From Morinoia aosen (lineage: Eukaryota; Arthropoda; Malacostraca; Amphipoda; Talitridae), in NCBI GenBank assembly GCA_030386875.1, contig CM059559.1:2849177-2913176 (forward strand): DNA of 64,000 bases, in the 5' to 3' direction. The translations under genes were made by a program, and so were the position numbers. Each line of letters starts with the position of its first letter. Position 1 is the stretch's first letter. This document shows, piece after piece, positions 34,436-46,522 of the stretch. Under the pieces are notes generated by a model. It had not been told where the DNA came from. It was given only the letters and a program-made list of their open reading frames with translations, and searched no databases.

Positions 34436-35610
34436 AGAAGCGCGCTCTCAAGAAAACTTCGCAGCTGCTGGACCCGCAAGTTTGAGAGCTGAGGTAAAAC
34501 TCGGCAGCAGTAATCTACAGGAGCGCGTCCAAATTTCTCTCTGAGAGGCGGCCCCTCATTCCGCTCACGCCCTCGCAGGCCCTTCCAGCAAGCCAGGCGC
34601 CGATAATGAGGCCTTCCAAAGGGCTTACACCGTCAGGGCCTCAAAATAAGGCCGGGCCCTGGCGTCGAGAGCCTCGATAATATCTCCTGCGGCGACCAAA
34701 AGAGCCACCCAGTCAAGACTTCCATATTTTGAAAAATTTGCTGACCCTTTAAAGTCGCCCGTAATTTTGAGGCGACGTTCACTTTTGGGCGAACCACTTT
34801 GGGCGTCTATACTGCGACAATCTTACCTAACAATACCCTTGGTGGGCTTATTTATTTATATATTTATTTCAAAACAGTAATAATAAGTCCTTAAAACGTT
34901 AATGGTCCCTAAAAACAGTAATGGGTCCTCATAACAGTATTCATGGGCTATGATCGCTGTTCTCTGCATGTGGTTCTTTGTGGCTAAAAGCATGTGACAT
35001 TAGATGCATTAATTTCCAGGGTGATAATATTAACATCTTAAGACTTCTGTGATCGATCAAGTCTTGGTTTTATTAATAATAATAAGATCATCATCACATC
35101 GCCAAAATGTAAAACGCCTCAAAAAAGCCGTGACAAGTGATGATTCTGTACAGTAATTTTCCTTAAAAATGGCATTCTGAAATTACGATAATGGTTTGAA
35201 ACGATTGTGCAATTGGCTGCTCAAACATTTAGACGGAACACACATTTACTCACTATCGACCTTATTTCTAAGAAAAAATAATCATGAGATACGATTTGAA
35301 TACCTGTAATTTATAGGAAAATATATAAAGATTTATGATTAAATGGGCGAAAAATTAACTGAAAATATACGTCACAGGAATGACGACTGGCAAAAAAAAG
35401 ATGTTTGACATGAGCACAAAAAGGGAGAAAATAACCTGAAGAAACACGAGGTCGTATCAACTGATGGCAACATCGGTGGAATAGAAATGGTTAAAACTAC
35501 AGAGATCGCAGCATTGAAATTCTCCAGTAGTGATAAGTGTTAGTGGGCTCGTGCAGTTATAATTAATTAATTAATATAGTTCAATTCTTTAAAGCCGCAA
35601 AATAATAATT
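34436..35610. other. GC-rich block then AT-rich spacer; no recognised gene
   Basis: 34436-34720 is GC-rich with repeated AGGCC and GGGCC elements but no coding frame. The rest is AT-rich, with an AATT run at 35562-35575. Confidence 0.4.
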
Positions 35611-35619
35611 TTTGAGCTC

Positions 35620-35760
35620 ACTTGGACGCCCACTTGAGCCCAGCTGCTCAAGCAAGTGGGCGCCCACTTGCTCTCAGCTGCTCAAATGAGATCAAGTGGG
35701 CGCCCAATGCGCTCAGCTGCTCAAGTGAGCGCAAGTGAGCGCCGCAGTTGAGCACAAGCG
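35620..35760. repeat. palindrome cluster built on CAAGTGGGCGCC and CAGCTGCTCAA
   Basis: A perfect 22-bp palindrome (35651-35672) has the core CAAGTGGGCGCCCACTTG. Around it CAGCTGCTCAA recurs at about 35641, 35676 and 35716, and AAGTGGGCGCC at 35654 and 35695, with related GAGCGCAAGTGAGCGCC later. The + strand could fold into several alternative hairpins. This may be an expanded satellite of a palindromic unit or a protein-binding cluster; I do not recognise it. Confidence 0.8.
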
Positions 35761-36775
35761 GCCCGCTGCCGCAATGCTCACGCCGTCGCCGGATGCGCAG
35801 GTCGTAATTTCAGCGAAGAAAGAAAGTCAGAGGAACAAAAGACGCACCTTTCTCTTTCATGTCAGATATTCCCGGCAGGAAGTGCATGATGAGAAGCACG
35901 AAGAGGCAAGAGGAGGAGAGAAAATGTTTATCATCTCAAGCGAACACTAGAGGATGATGTTATAAAATATCAGAATATCTCAGCACCATGTTCTGCCCTC
36001 AATTTTGACAAAGCATTAGGATTGCATCGGTTATGCTTGTTAAAATAAAACTTCAACCGAAATATTAATTCAAAATGTGCCACTTGCGTATCTTTTAATC
36101 GCTTACCTTGCTCAAAATTAAGTCATGTACGATAAATTGATAATACATTAAAACGTCTATCTTAAGGTGATTATGGCGACCGTGTTCACCACGCGTAGTT
36201 CTAAGTATAAAGTGCAAGATAAAGCAATTCCAAATTCACCGAAGTTCTAAAGTTGGGAGAAAATCCAGACGTTTCAAACTGTGGCAATCAGACGCACTAT
36301 ACCATGGTTGCCAGGTAAGCTTCTTCCTGGCCAAAATCCATAAGTTTGAGATTTTCCAATTGAAATTAGATTATTCATGGAGAGAACGCGTAGCGTGTTA
36401 TTATCTCGCCGGGCTGTAAGATGCTGAGTCATCTCCAAGGTCGAGTTTTACTCGAAAAAAGCCCAAACTTGGGGATTCTCTCCAGCACAAAAGCCAGATA
36501 GTTCTCGTCAGCCGATCTTTAAACGCAGCCGAGCCAGCGCAGCGCTCATGGAAGGGACCCGGCACCCTGCCATCAGAGGACCGTCTCTCCGCACCAGCAC
36601 ATCCTTTACGGTCCTGTTACGTTCAGGCAAGTCGGACAGTGTGGGGGCCTTAACACGGCAAGAATGTTCTTCGACCACGAATAACACACATGAATGAATA
36701 AGAATAAATGTATTCTTGGAGATGTTCGATCAGCCAACAGTTGGTGAAAATTCAACGAAGAATCTTCAATAGATT
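35761..36775. other. no recognised gene
   Basis: Includes a 71-codon frame starting at 35735 in the palindrome cluster and a GC-richer patch at 36480-36610. Nothing is recognisable. Confidence 0.35.
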
Positions 36776-36848
36776 TTAAGTTCCTAGAGCTCAAGTTCCT
36801 AGAGCTTCCGACCTCATATTTTAAGTTTATTTTAAGTTCCTAGAGCTT
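36776..36848. repeat. short direct repeats AAGTTCCTAGAGCT
   Basis: AAGTTCCTAGAGCT occurs at 36778, 36793 and 36833 within about 75 bp. A tiny imperfect tandem repeat. Confidence 0.8.
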
Positions 36849-37009
36849 GGTTGGGTTACGAGCTACAGCACGTAGCGAAGCCAAGTGGACCAGCATGAAC
36901 TTACACTACATCTGTTCCGCTACCAGGACGTAAACTGTTTATAAATCCAGTCCTTGGTGTGCATCACCACTAGCGAGACTCGTTCAGAGTGAGACAAAAT
37001 CCTGTTCGA

Positions 37010-37500
37010 AGTTAAAACACTATATTCGTGATGCAATCGCCACCTTTCCCGAAATAAAACCGTTACTACGTTAAAGAACCGGTATCTATGATGCGAACGG
37101 AACCCTTCCCGAATTAAAACCGTCACCATACGTACGTTAGAGAACCGGTATCCGTGATGCGAACGGTTCCCGAATTAAAACCGTCACCATACGTTAGAGA
37201 ACCGGTATCCGTGATGCGAACGGTACCCTTCCCGAATTAAAACCGTCGCCATACGTTAGAGAACCGGTATCCGTGATGCGAACGGTACCTTCCCGAATTA
37301 AAACCGTCACCATACGTTAGAGAACCGGTATCCGTGATGCGAAAGGTACCTTCCCGAATTAAAAACCGTCACCATACGTTAGAGAACCGGTATCCGTGAT
37401 GCGAACGGTACCCTTCCCGAATTAAAAACACCCAGTAACTAAGAAAAACAAAAAATTTTCGTGATACGGGCGGCACCCTTCCTAAATGTACCCTAGTCAC
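37010..37500. repeat. about 61-bp tandem repeat (about 7 units)
   Basis: The unit contains TACGTTAGAGAACCGGTATC, CGTGATGCGAACGGTACC and TTCCCGAATTAAAACCGTC. ACCGGTA starts at 37078, 37144, 37201, 37263, 37324 and 37386 (spacings 66, 57, 62, 61, 62). Outer units at about 37020 and 37450 are more diverged while the inner five are close, a homogenised core with decayed edges. Confidence 0.95.
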
Positions 37501-40500
37501 AAATGTTAGATAGATGGAAGTGCATTAAATAAAACACCTTTTTTTGACGGCATCTCAGTGCGTCGGGGAACATAGAGTAAAACGAATGCGGGCAGTTCGT
37601 TTAAGTTGAGCCCTTCAGAGACGGTCTGGGCTCAGGTCTTTCAGTGTCAGAATTTACGACCAGGTTACGGCGCAGTCACCCGCATGCGACACAACTTCAA
37701 GTAGGGTTACGACTTGCCTTTTACCAGAGTTGTGTTCACTGAACATCGAAAATCAAATTACATTTACTTCCTTAGGGATTGAATTAATCTTGGTTAGTTT
37801 GTATTGAAACACTTTTAGAAAAGATAAAAATCAAATACGTATTTAATCAACTAAGTATGAACCTTTTTGTTGGATTATCTTTCTTCACCTTTCTTGAAAC
37901 TCGTAAATTTTATCCTTGCACAAGTGGGGTGGTTTCATGGCAAAGAACTAATCAAGATAATATTTTAAGGTAATAAAAGCATGAAATTTTTACTATTTAA
38001 CTTATTCTGCATGTACGCAAACAAATAAAAAACCGAAGCTGTAATATCAGTTGAAAACCGTGGAGGGGAAGCAAAACTTCCCAGCCAAGCTGTAACAATT
38101 TTTGTCTGGTCGCCAAAGAAAAGCAAGGACTGGCGTTTTCCTAATGAAAAACAATCCCCTCTCTGTAGGACAAATTGGGCGCATTTCTGGAATTGCGGTC
38201 TTCAATTCATACGGCCGGTGAACACTATATTTTTAAGCTTGTTGCCGTGCTATTTGACATAAGCTGGAGAATTCCTGTATAACACCATCGGACACAGAGC
38301 ATATTTTTTTTGGTGTGGAGACCTAGCCTTGGGGTGGCTCATATCGCTCATCCCAGGATTTTTTCTCACAACATTGTGACAAATGATCGGTTTCTCGTCA
38401 TCCATCAAGATTTGCTTGTAAAAAGCTGTATTTTCATAGCGTATTGACAGCATATCGCAAATGGAGATCCTATCAAATAGATTTTGTGCAGTTACTTCAT
38501 TATATTAGAATAAAAGTTGGTGTAAAGCTCCCAAACCGTAACAAAGTTATGATTAAGAGAAAAAGGAAGAAACATCATTTTGAATGAAGTCTTCACTCTT
38601 AACTTCGCAGATGGTCCGACTGAGTGTGAAATCGCTCAGCGCACTCAAGATGGAGCAATAAAAAGAAGTCAAATCAAAGTCTCGAGTATTGATAATGAAA
38701 GAATGTTGTCTAAAAAAATCTGTAAAGCACTATTTTGTGTCTAGCGGTACTGTTTCTGCGTTGTAATTTTGAAGACCTGTGACAAAATTTGAATTGAATT
38801 CATGCTTCAGATCTCAATAGAAAGCTTAAACTGTGTTTTCACTAGAAATGTAAACCTTTTCATTTGTTCCAAAATGACATGTTTTTTGTGAATGTCGATA
38901 CTTGCGTAACTAAAAATCGAAACAATCTTTCCGGACAACCGGATTCAAGATGACCAGCAAAAAAGCAATCTTCAACTTTTATAATTGAACGGCCGTTACG
39001 TATTTTTGAAAGAGGATAAGGGACGTTCCACTCAGAAAGTTTTTTCTAATCATCGTTGCTATAAACAACAAACATTTCCTCTCAAAATGCAGTACAAACA
39101 CGCATAACATTAGTGTTTCTCAACCAGAACGAGAACTTCTCAAGACACACATAGAGCCGCAGTGACATGGACTAGCTAAACAATAACAAACAAGGTAAAC
39201 GGTTCAAAAGCGTTTAGCTATAGACCACGTTCAGTTGGAGGAAATGGCAGAAAACGAGAACTGAAGGACCTGAGAAACTCATATCATAGTCTCCACGATC
39301 GCTTTTTTTTAATGCCGACAAATGGTATCTGAGTGAACATAAAACTAGAGTGGCGATTTGGGACGGCAATCCCGCAGTTGACAATCAAGGCATCATTCCA
39401 CTTCCCGCACGGCCTCTTCTGAACACACCTGCTCGGAATCACTACAGGATCCGGGCGTCAAGTTTACGACCAACTGGCACTGAGCATGAGTGCCTCGAGA
39501 CCGGTTAAAGCGACATGAAACTTACTGTGTTTTTACAGACCCGGGGGAGGCAGCAGAGGTCTGGGTGCAATGGGAACAGGGTGAAAGAGATCCAGGGTCG
39601 AAAGTTGAGGAGTAATGTTAGTCCTTGCACTCACATCATCTTATGTGAACCTCAACTCATTCTAATTAGAATCTAATTTAATTCAGCTAATACGACTATT
39701 CATTCAAGCTATTAATAATAACTGGAACTAATTTTATCGTTTTAAGTTGTGGTTCGCACAGAAAAGATGTATAACTCAACGATCGACTATAGTGCAGACT
39801 AAATTAAGGCGAACTAAAATTGCATGTCGTCTCATACATGAATTGGGGCTCTAAACATATGCGTACTCTCATTTACGGCTTTCCAAATTTTTAGAGGACT
39901 GAGAAATATTTTAAGTTAATTGGGTTCCACACATTCTATAGCGAGTGTGATCGTCATAAGTCCGTTTCTGCGATTTTCTAGCGGTAAAAGAGTAGAGTTT
40001 CTAATTAAAAATTTTGTCGTGCATCACAGAACCGATCACAGATTTCTGCAGTGCACCTGAACACTCATTGCCTCTCTCATAAAAGATTGAATTTCGTGGT
40101 TATTCACACACACTTGTGACAGACTAGTCATCGCGCTTTCATTAATGGCTTGTTTTAATAACATTAACACCGCATGGAAGTACAGTAATCCCCAGCCTCC
40201 TTTTACTTTACAATAACTATACAAAATCATCATGGCTTAGAATGTCAGGAAGCTGCAACTTCCTTGATAAATTGTGCTTCGTGTATTTCTTTGCTCAGGG
40301 TTTCAGTGTGATTCCTGACGTTTTGTACAATGCAAACTATACTTTAGTTATACGAGAGTACAAACCTTCATTTCATTTAGATTTTTTTAATTATTGTAAT
40401 AAATTAGCTTGCAACAACTTGAAAAATGAGTCTTGAGTGAATGAAATGTTCTTTTTTTCTGTCGCTTTCTATCAAAGCTATTGGTTTCCACAAAGTTTCC

Positions 40501-41599
40501 ACACACAGTTTCAATGGCTAAAATAGAATGAGTTCAAAATATTTCCCCTAGAACTTTCTCGCTACCAACTTAACACACGAAATGAGGTTCTAAAAATTCA
40601 AAATAACGTAGGAAATATAAAAAATATATGAATTATTTGATTCAAGGTGACGACTAGCGCGAGCATAAGAGCCGCGCCGCCACGTAAAGAATGAGACTAA
40701 CAAAGGTCTCGTATTCTGTAAAATACAGAAAGCAGCGGCGGCTCTTAAAGACTGGAACGCCGGTAAATCACCCACGTTCCATAAACGTTGACATGAAGCT
40801 GTTGGTGTACCCTACTTTCAATTTTCGATAAGATATTCCTACTATAATTGCAACAAAGCACACTTTTCGTAGCTCTCATGTCCAGTCTCTGAAATAACTA
40901 ATGAGTTACTTTAACGAGTGCAGGCAACTGATGTCTCGAAATCGCTGCATCAACAAAGTCAATATCTCACAGTTTCATACATAAGAGTTTATACCTCCAA
41001 GAGTGAAAAAGTTTACATTTTTCAGGTTACGAAACTATTTTCCTGAGCTTTTCAGAGCATTTGTGCATTCATCTTCAACATAACGCGTGAGCCCGCCAGT
41101 CAGTGTTGCACGTCTCCTCAGCTAATAAAAACAAACATCAGCATCGTACGTAGGTAGCAGCGAGTGCAGGACGATGTGGCCCGTAATGTACGTGCCATGT
41201 TTCGGTGTACAAAAGCACCACCCATCCAGAAAATATTGGAAAATTTCCAGTTTGCCTGATTTAACGATAATTTAACCGTGAATTAAGAAATAATTTAAAC
41301 ATGAATAACTGTATAGTGTCAGTTTTCAAAATTTCATCTCATCTACTTCTACGATGTTTTTGTAAAATTATTTCTTTCGCATCGCAGGCAAATTTACCTC
41401 TAGCGATGCAGAAGAAAACAGAACACACAATCCTGAGCTCTGGAAATGGGTTAAAAAAATTAGTTCCAAGCCAGAGAGGTTCTCCTCTGTAATTTCCGGT
41501 GCCAGCCGAAACAAGCTTTCTCCCTCGACGCATGTCTAGGAAAGCTCCCGTACTGCAAATGTTGTGGGACGTGACGAGCCTGTGCAGCTTGCTGTGTTC
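37501..41599. other. no recognised gene
   Basis: About 4 kb of mostly AT-rich sequence. Frames do not exceed about 70 codons and none is recognisable. No repeat family from elsewhere in the window was spotted. Confidence 0.4.
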
Positions 41600-41880
41600 T
41601 CAGCGCCTACTATAGCCTTCCACCTCCCTCCACACTTCCTCCACCCTTCCTCATTTCCTCTACCGCCCTGTGCCGCTCTTCTTCTCCTCTACCTCCCTCC
41701 TTCTGTCCTTCAGACTTGTTTCCAAAGCTTTCAAGCCGTCCTTTGCATCCCTTTCCTTACTTTCAACTCCTCTGTCCCAATACCTCCTCCACTCCTACTC
41801 TGCCTCTACCTACATCCCAAACCCCCCCCCCCCCCACTTCGTCCTGTTGCGAACCCTCCCCCCCCCTCTTTGCCAAGGAG
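41600..41880. repeat. pyrimidine-rich low-complexity tract
   Basis: The + strand is dominated by CCTCC, CTTCCTC and CCTCTAC blocks and contains runs of about 14 C at 41822-41836 and 8 C near 41859. Overlapping Pro/Leu-rich frames are by-products. A long polypurine/polypyrimidine tract like this can form unusual DNA structures. Confidence 0.85.
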
Positions 41881-42760
41881 GTAATGTAGCAGTTCCGGCC
41901 ACCGTGTCCTGCGCATCCATTCAATGGGTTAGTGTCTCCATCACGCAGGCGTCGTGCCAAATTCACTGGCCGTCAATTGTGGTGATGTCCATAGAAGACG
42001 CGTGCCCAAAAATATTGCGTGCAATGACAAATAAAATGCGTATTTTGTTAGTAAGACGTACGTAGAGTTGCGCGTGCATTTGCGAGCTGTAAAAATGAGC
42101 GGCTTTTCAGAAACGGGGTTCAATGAGGGTTATGAACCGATTTAAAATGCATGTTTACGAGGGATGCCTGGAAAATTTGTCGCCTCCTATATCACTCAAC
42201 ATTACTCATATTACTCCTCCTATGGCACTGACATCTATGAATTAATTTGATTATCAATCAAGTATGATATTACTTCATTGTAAAGGAAACGTTATAAAGT
42301 TATTACGTTGACGACACGTGCATTAAAAACAACGTACGTTGCCTCGGCCTCGAGCAGAAAACCGAATAAAATTTTCAGCTTTAACCCCGATGTGCATTAG
42401 CAAATTAGCTCGCTTTGACATATGTGTGGCTGAAGATAGAATGCATATTGCGATAAGATAAAAAGTATGTTTTCCGCCCTTAGTAGTTCATGAGTATTAA
42501 GCATTATGAAGTGAGGTAACATTTTTTAGAACACTCTCCATGAGACCATTTATGAAAATACCAGCCTTTGTCATACGTTCATTATCCTATGTTCTTTCAG
42601 CGACCCTTCCGCGTGTAGTGTTTAAAACGACCTTTGTCATCAGGCTTGACAAACTTACCTAAGCCTATAGCATACAGCACTTCCTACACACCATTACTTC
42701 AGGGCATTTCCTGAGTAAATAGTTATTTCTGTTAGATAACAAACATGAGGAGGACAAGGA
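41881..42760. other. no recognised gene
   Basis: AT-rich spacer between the pyrimidine tract and the 39-bp array. Nothing is recognised. Confidence 0.4.
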
Positions 42761-42763
42761 TCA

Positions 42764-43130
42764 CACGAGGAAATTAAAGTAAAACTCAAAATACTAAGAA
42801 GACACCCTAAAATTAAATGAAAACTCATAATATAATGACGACCTGATGAAATTGAATTAATACTCATGCAGTAGACTAGGAAGACACGAGGAAATGAAAT
42901 GGAACCTCATGCAGAGTAAAAAGAAGATCCAAGGAAAAATAATCGAGGCTCAGACGACTAGGAATACACAAGGATATTAAATTGAGGCTCAGCAGACTAG
43001 GAAGTTACGAGGAAATTAAAGTACAGCTCAGAAGACTAGGAAGACCTGGCAAAATTAAATTAAGGCTCAGAAAACTTGGAAGACACGAGGAAATTAAATT
43101 ACGATTCCGAAGACTAGAAAGCCCCGAGGA
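42764..43130. repeat. 39-bp tandem repeat (about 9 diverged units)
   Basis: The unit reads roughly CGAGGAAATTAAATTGAGGC then TCAGAAGACTAGGAAGACA. The GAGGAAATTAAA anchor lies at about 42887, 42929, 42969, 43008, 43047 and 43086, the last intervals being exactly 39. The unit is a multiple of three, so the + frame 42982-43323 encodes a true 13-residue repeat (EEIKLRFRRLGRH-like) before running into a GC-rich, Pro/Ser-rich tail. Upstream units contain stops, and no known protein fits. Confidence 0.85.
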
Positions 43131-44880
43131 AGTACTCACTTGTGGTTGGAAGAGCTGGGGAAGTGGAGGCTCTGCCCCCTCCTCAGGGGAGGCCCGTGGT
43201 GCTCCCGCTGGACCATGGCGGCCGCCACCTTCGCGTCGCTCCAAAAGTCCGTCTCACAACACCGCCGCTCCACCGCCCAGTAAATTGGCGTTAGTTCAGC
43301 CACTCAAGGGTTCACCAATATAATCCAGCAAGTCAATGTCAATCTAGTCACTCAGGTGGTCACTATAGAGCGCACGCTTCACTTCAGGGTACAGGCACGC
43401 TGTCAGGATGACGATTTCTTCCTCGCAATATTTAGAACTTAAAACGGGCTATATTTTGAACTTAAAGCTGAAATTTCAGTGTTAGCTTCTAGCTCTAGCC
43501 TTGTTATCTCACGGTTCACACGTGATCGTGATCGCACACAAACCAAGAGATTTTATTTTCGCTGTAACTGCGGAACAGAGAAGGGAAGTTTTACAACATA
43601 TTTCGCAACCAATTCTATTGTATGATAATTGGCCAAGCAACGATGGGAGTTCCAAGGCATCATGAAAAGTGAGCGTGTGGTCGTGCACTTGCATAAATGA
43701 GGCAATGAACTGCGCACGCGGCACGTATAAGGCGCAACTATAATCTTTGCAAAACGCACAAGAAAGCCTTCACTTGCGTTGCAGAAGGCGGTAAAAATTA
43801 GGCAAAGAGATGGAGAAACGTACTCTAAATATTAAAAAAATCATGTACATTCAAACACGAGTTACAAGTTCGGAGCAATCAAAAATATATCTTATTCGAT
43901 ATTAAAATGAAACCTTACAAAACAGAACGTTTCCTGAGCATCACACAGAAATGAGATATTTGGGTCTGTGAGAATCAGCGCGTGAAACAAGGTATACGCG
44001 TGAGAACAGTCGCACACACAAAACAACACAGCGCAGGCGCTTCAGCGCAGATGAGAAACGAATAACAAGGCATACAAGCTGAAAATATGCAGGTAACTGT
44101 TTCATTGAATCTCGCCGCTCTTGTTTAAGAATGGATCACGGTACAGTGCCTTAATGAAAAGGTAATTCTAGCCTTCGAAACGCTCATGCAGACAGCGAAA
44201 AAACTCGCAGAAGATCTTACACTCGAAGGTCAAACTCGTGGCGAACCATATCACATCAGTTATTAATACCTAGGTTGAAAATACTACCGTTGTAGAAAAT
44301 AAAAAATTTCAAAAATATTCGTAGACGAAGTACAATTCGCTGTGATCTAGGAAATTGAATACTTCCATGTCGTTTGAAAATCCCACCCAAAAAAATCACC
44401 ATGAAAACATTTTGTTTTTGAGTACTTAAGCTATTCAATTTTTGTTCGGAAGTTGCTTTACTCCTATCTTCGTGAACGTACATGTGTATAATTATGGTCG
44501 CGCACAGTGAGCACCGCAGTACATGGGGTCAACCTACCGAGCTCTGAACACAAGGGTCGCGGAATATACATTGAACGTAATAATCGAACAAACGTTTTGC
44601 TTATTCGTAAAATCATTAGTTAACGAATCGAACAACTCTGTTCATATTTTCTTCGGTATCCAAGTCCTAACAAGTGTAAATTAAAAATTCAAATTCACAC
44701 GCTTCAATTAATTGTCACCTGCCATAGAATATTAGAATACAGCTACATCCACAAACTTATTTCATCTCTCAATGACATGTACCTACAACATCTGTCTTCA
44801 GCGGATAGTGACTCGTCAAATGAATGTTGTACGACATAGTTTTAGAGTGATTTTATTGTAATATTTGACTAAAATTACGT
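43131..44880. other. no recognised gene
   Basis: Begins with a GC-rich patch (43150-43290), then AT-rich DNA. No supported coding, RNA or repeat feature. Confidence 0.4.
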
Positions 44881-45220
44881 TAGATAAGGTAGCTTAAGCC
44901 CCTTAATCGTAAAAAATCGTTCTTAGTATAGAAAGGAGAAAAACACAAATTAGTATCGAATTAAGGGAATACGGAATCTATGCACAATATGCATGGAATC
45001 AGTAAGTTGAGAAAGATATTTATGAAACAAGATAAAAGTTTAAGTCAAAATTAGTTGGTGCTCAAAAACAAGACAGCAGTTATCGAAAAAAAAGATCCGC
45101 AGAAAAAAACTATTTTATTTTATCAAAATGAAAGCCTACCTAACCTTTAACTCTGGACTGACATGGTACCCCTGAGGGCCATATATAATCTATTTGTCTC
45201 CTCCTAAGGAGTAGCGTATG
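44881..45220 (+). repeat. dispersed repeat family A, copy 3
   Basis: Matches copy 1 (7341-7709) in order: AGCTTAAGCC, TTAGTATCGAATTAAGGGAA, GGAATCTATGCA, ATGAAACAAGATAAAAG, GGTGCTCAAAAACAAGACAG, CCTACCTAACCTTTAAC and the closing TCTCCTCCTAAGGAGTAG. Orientation is the same as copy 1. Any reading frame is broken by stops. Confidence 0.75.
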
Positions 45221-45843
45221 TACCTGACTTAACATACTTTCTCCTTTCTCGGCCAAATTCTTGAAAATGGTAGCCTAAATTGAGCAAAATTTGGTATATG
45301 CTGAATATAGAACTGGAACTAAAATAATTGTCATTGAGTTTTCACACTGAACGCCAGTACTCCGTTGCATGTAGCACGCCCATCGTTAGCGGCTTCAACA
45401 CTTGAGACAAGTTGAGATGTCATGATTATCATTGTAGACTAATAAACCTCTTGTCGTGATAATAACAGTTGTTTTCATAAAGAGAGCAGAGACAGTGCAC
45501 TCACCACATAAAATTGCAAGAATCATAACCATGTTCAGAACACCATGCAATACACCTGATGCGACGCAACAACGGACAGTAAAACGACGATAACCTATCG
45601 CACGAACTGACTCCGGCATCACGCCTCGCCAATAAACTTAAGAATTCTTTAATTTCTTGAGAAACGCCACGTCTTCGCGAACACGTCGTAAATGAGTCGA
45701 AAAGTTTCTTGGAAGCTCGTAAATGTGGCGGCAGAGGCCGCTCTCAGGTGCACAAGGTCTGGCAGATTTACTTGATCTCGTAAATTTTAAAAGAAAACCC
45801 AATCCTGGAGCAACACCCTCTCATCTCTGCACGCAATGAAGAC
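45221..45843. other. no recognised feature
   Basis: Mixed-composition spacer, including a GC-richer patch at 45720-45760. Nothing is recognised. Confidence 0.35.
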
Positions 45844-46479
45844 ATGCGCTTGCCACAAGAGTACAATAATCATAAAAACCTCGGTGGTGCCCTAAACAAA
45901 TTTGTGGGTGCCGTGCCAAGCTTGAGCCAACGGGGCAGGTTCGAAATGTCAGTCACCTCACAGCAAAAGAATGGGGCAACGCTTGATAAGTATCATCAGG
46001 TTAGGGAATTGATGTCCCGATATAAGAGCAAAGGTGATAGTATCATAATGCCTGAACTCAAAATGCATGAATTCCACAACGGGCATAATATCGGACGGTC
46101 GCATCCGGCAGTGAATATGGTGAACTTAAAGAGGAAAAAAATAAGCGTCGAGATAAACGCATCACCCAGAAGAAAACTCGTTTCTATCCTTTATGGTGTT
46201 TCTAATAAAACGATACATATTACACTCTCGATGCACATTTTCGCCCGGCATACTTTGTCTTTAAATACTGTTGTTAGTTTGTGCGCATATTTTTCATATG
46301 AAGATAGATTTTCTTCAGGACATTGTGTTTGGAATACTATGCTCTACATTTTTGCGAAGAGACTATTGACTTATGTATTTTTGACTGTCATTTCAGTGTG
46401 GCTATCTAGAATTATCGCTGTCCCCCACCCACGGCACTCAAACGGTGATAGGCACTCCCAGTCTAACTTCCCAGTCTAA
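45844..46479 (+). CDS. unassigned 211-codon open frame
   Basis: This is the longest non-repetitive open frame in the window. It starts at ATG 45844 and stops at TAA 46477-46479, inside the left part of the fold-back MITE copy. The first 120 residues are hydrophilic and basic (ending around KRKKISVE), and the last 90 are hydrophobic with two possible membrane-like stretches that include a VFLTVISVWLSRIIAV block. The composition break may mark two unrelated sequences joined by chance. No motif is recognised, and no splice or promoter evidence is visible. It could be an exon, a transposon relic or random. Confidence 0.2.
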   Translation: MRLPQEYNNHKNLGGALNKFVGAVPSLSQRGRFEMSVTSQQKNGATLDKYHQVRELMSRYKSKGDSIIMPELKMHEFHNGHNIGRSHPAVNMVNLKRKKISVEINASPRRKLVSILYGVSNKTIHITLSMHIFARHTLSLNTVVSLCAYFSYEDRFSSGHCVWNTMLYIFAKRLLTYVFLTVISVWLSRIIAVPHPRHSNGDRHSQSNFPV

Positions 46480-46522
46480 CCCGGTCTAACATGCATGCAT
46501 GCGGCGAAAAAGTTAGACTGGG
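46457..46522. mobile_element. fold-back MITE, rearranged copy 2
   Basis: The right end GGCGAAAAAGTTAGACTGGG (46503-46522) is the exact reverse complement of the left end of the element at 4481. Here the left end is rearranged: CCCAGTCTAAC occurs twice (46457 and 46470), followed by CCGGTCTAAC (46481) and ATGCATGCATGC. No TA duplication is seen. The internal arm is mostly deleted. Confidence 0.75.
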
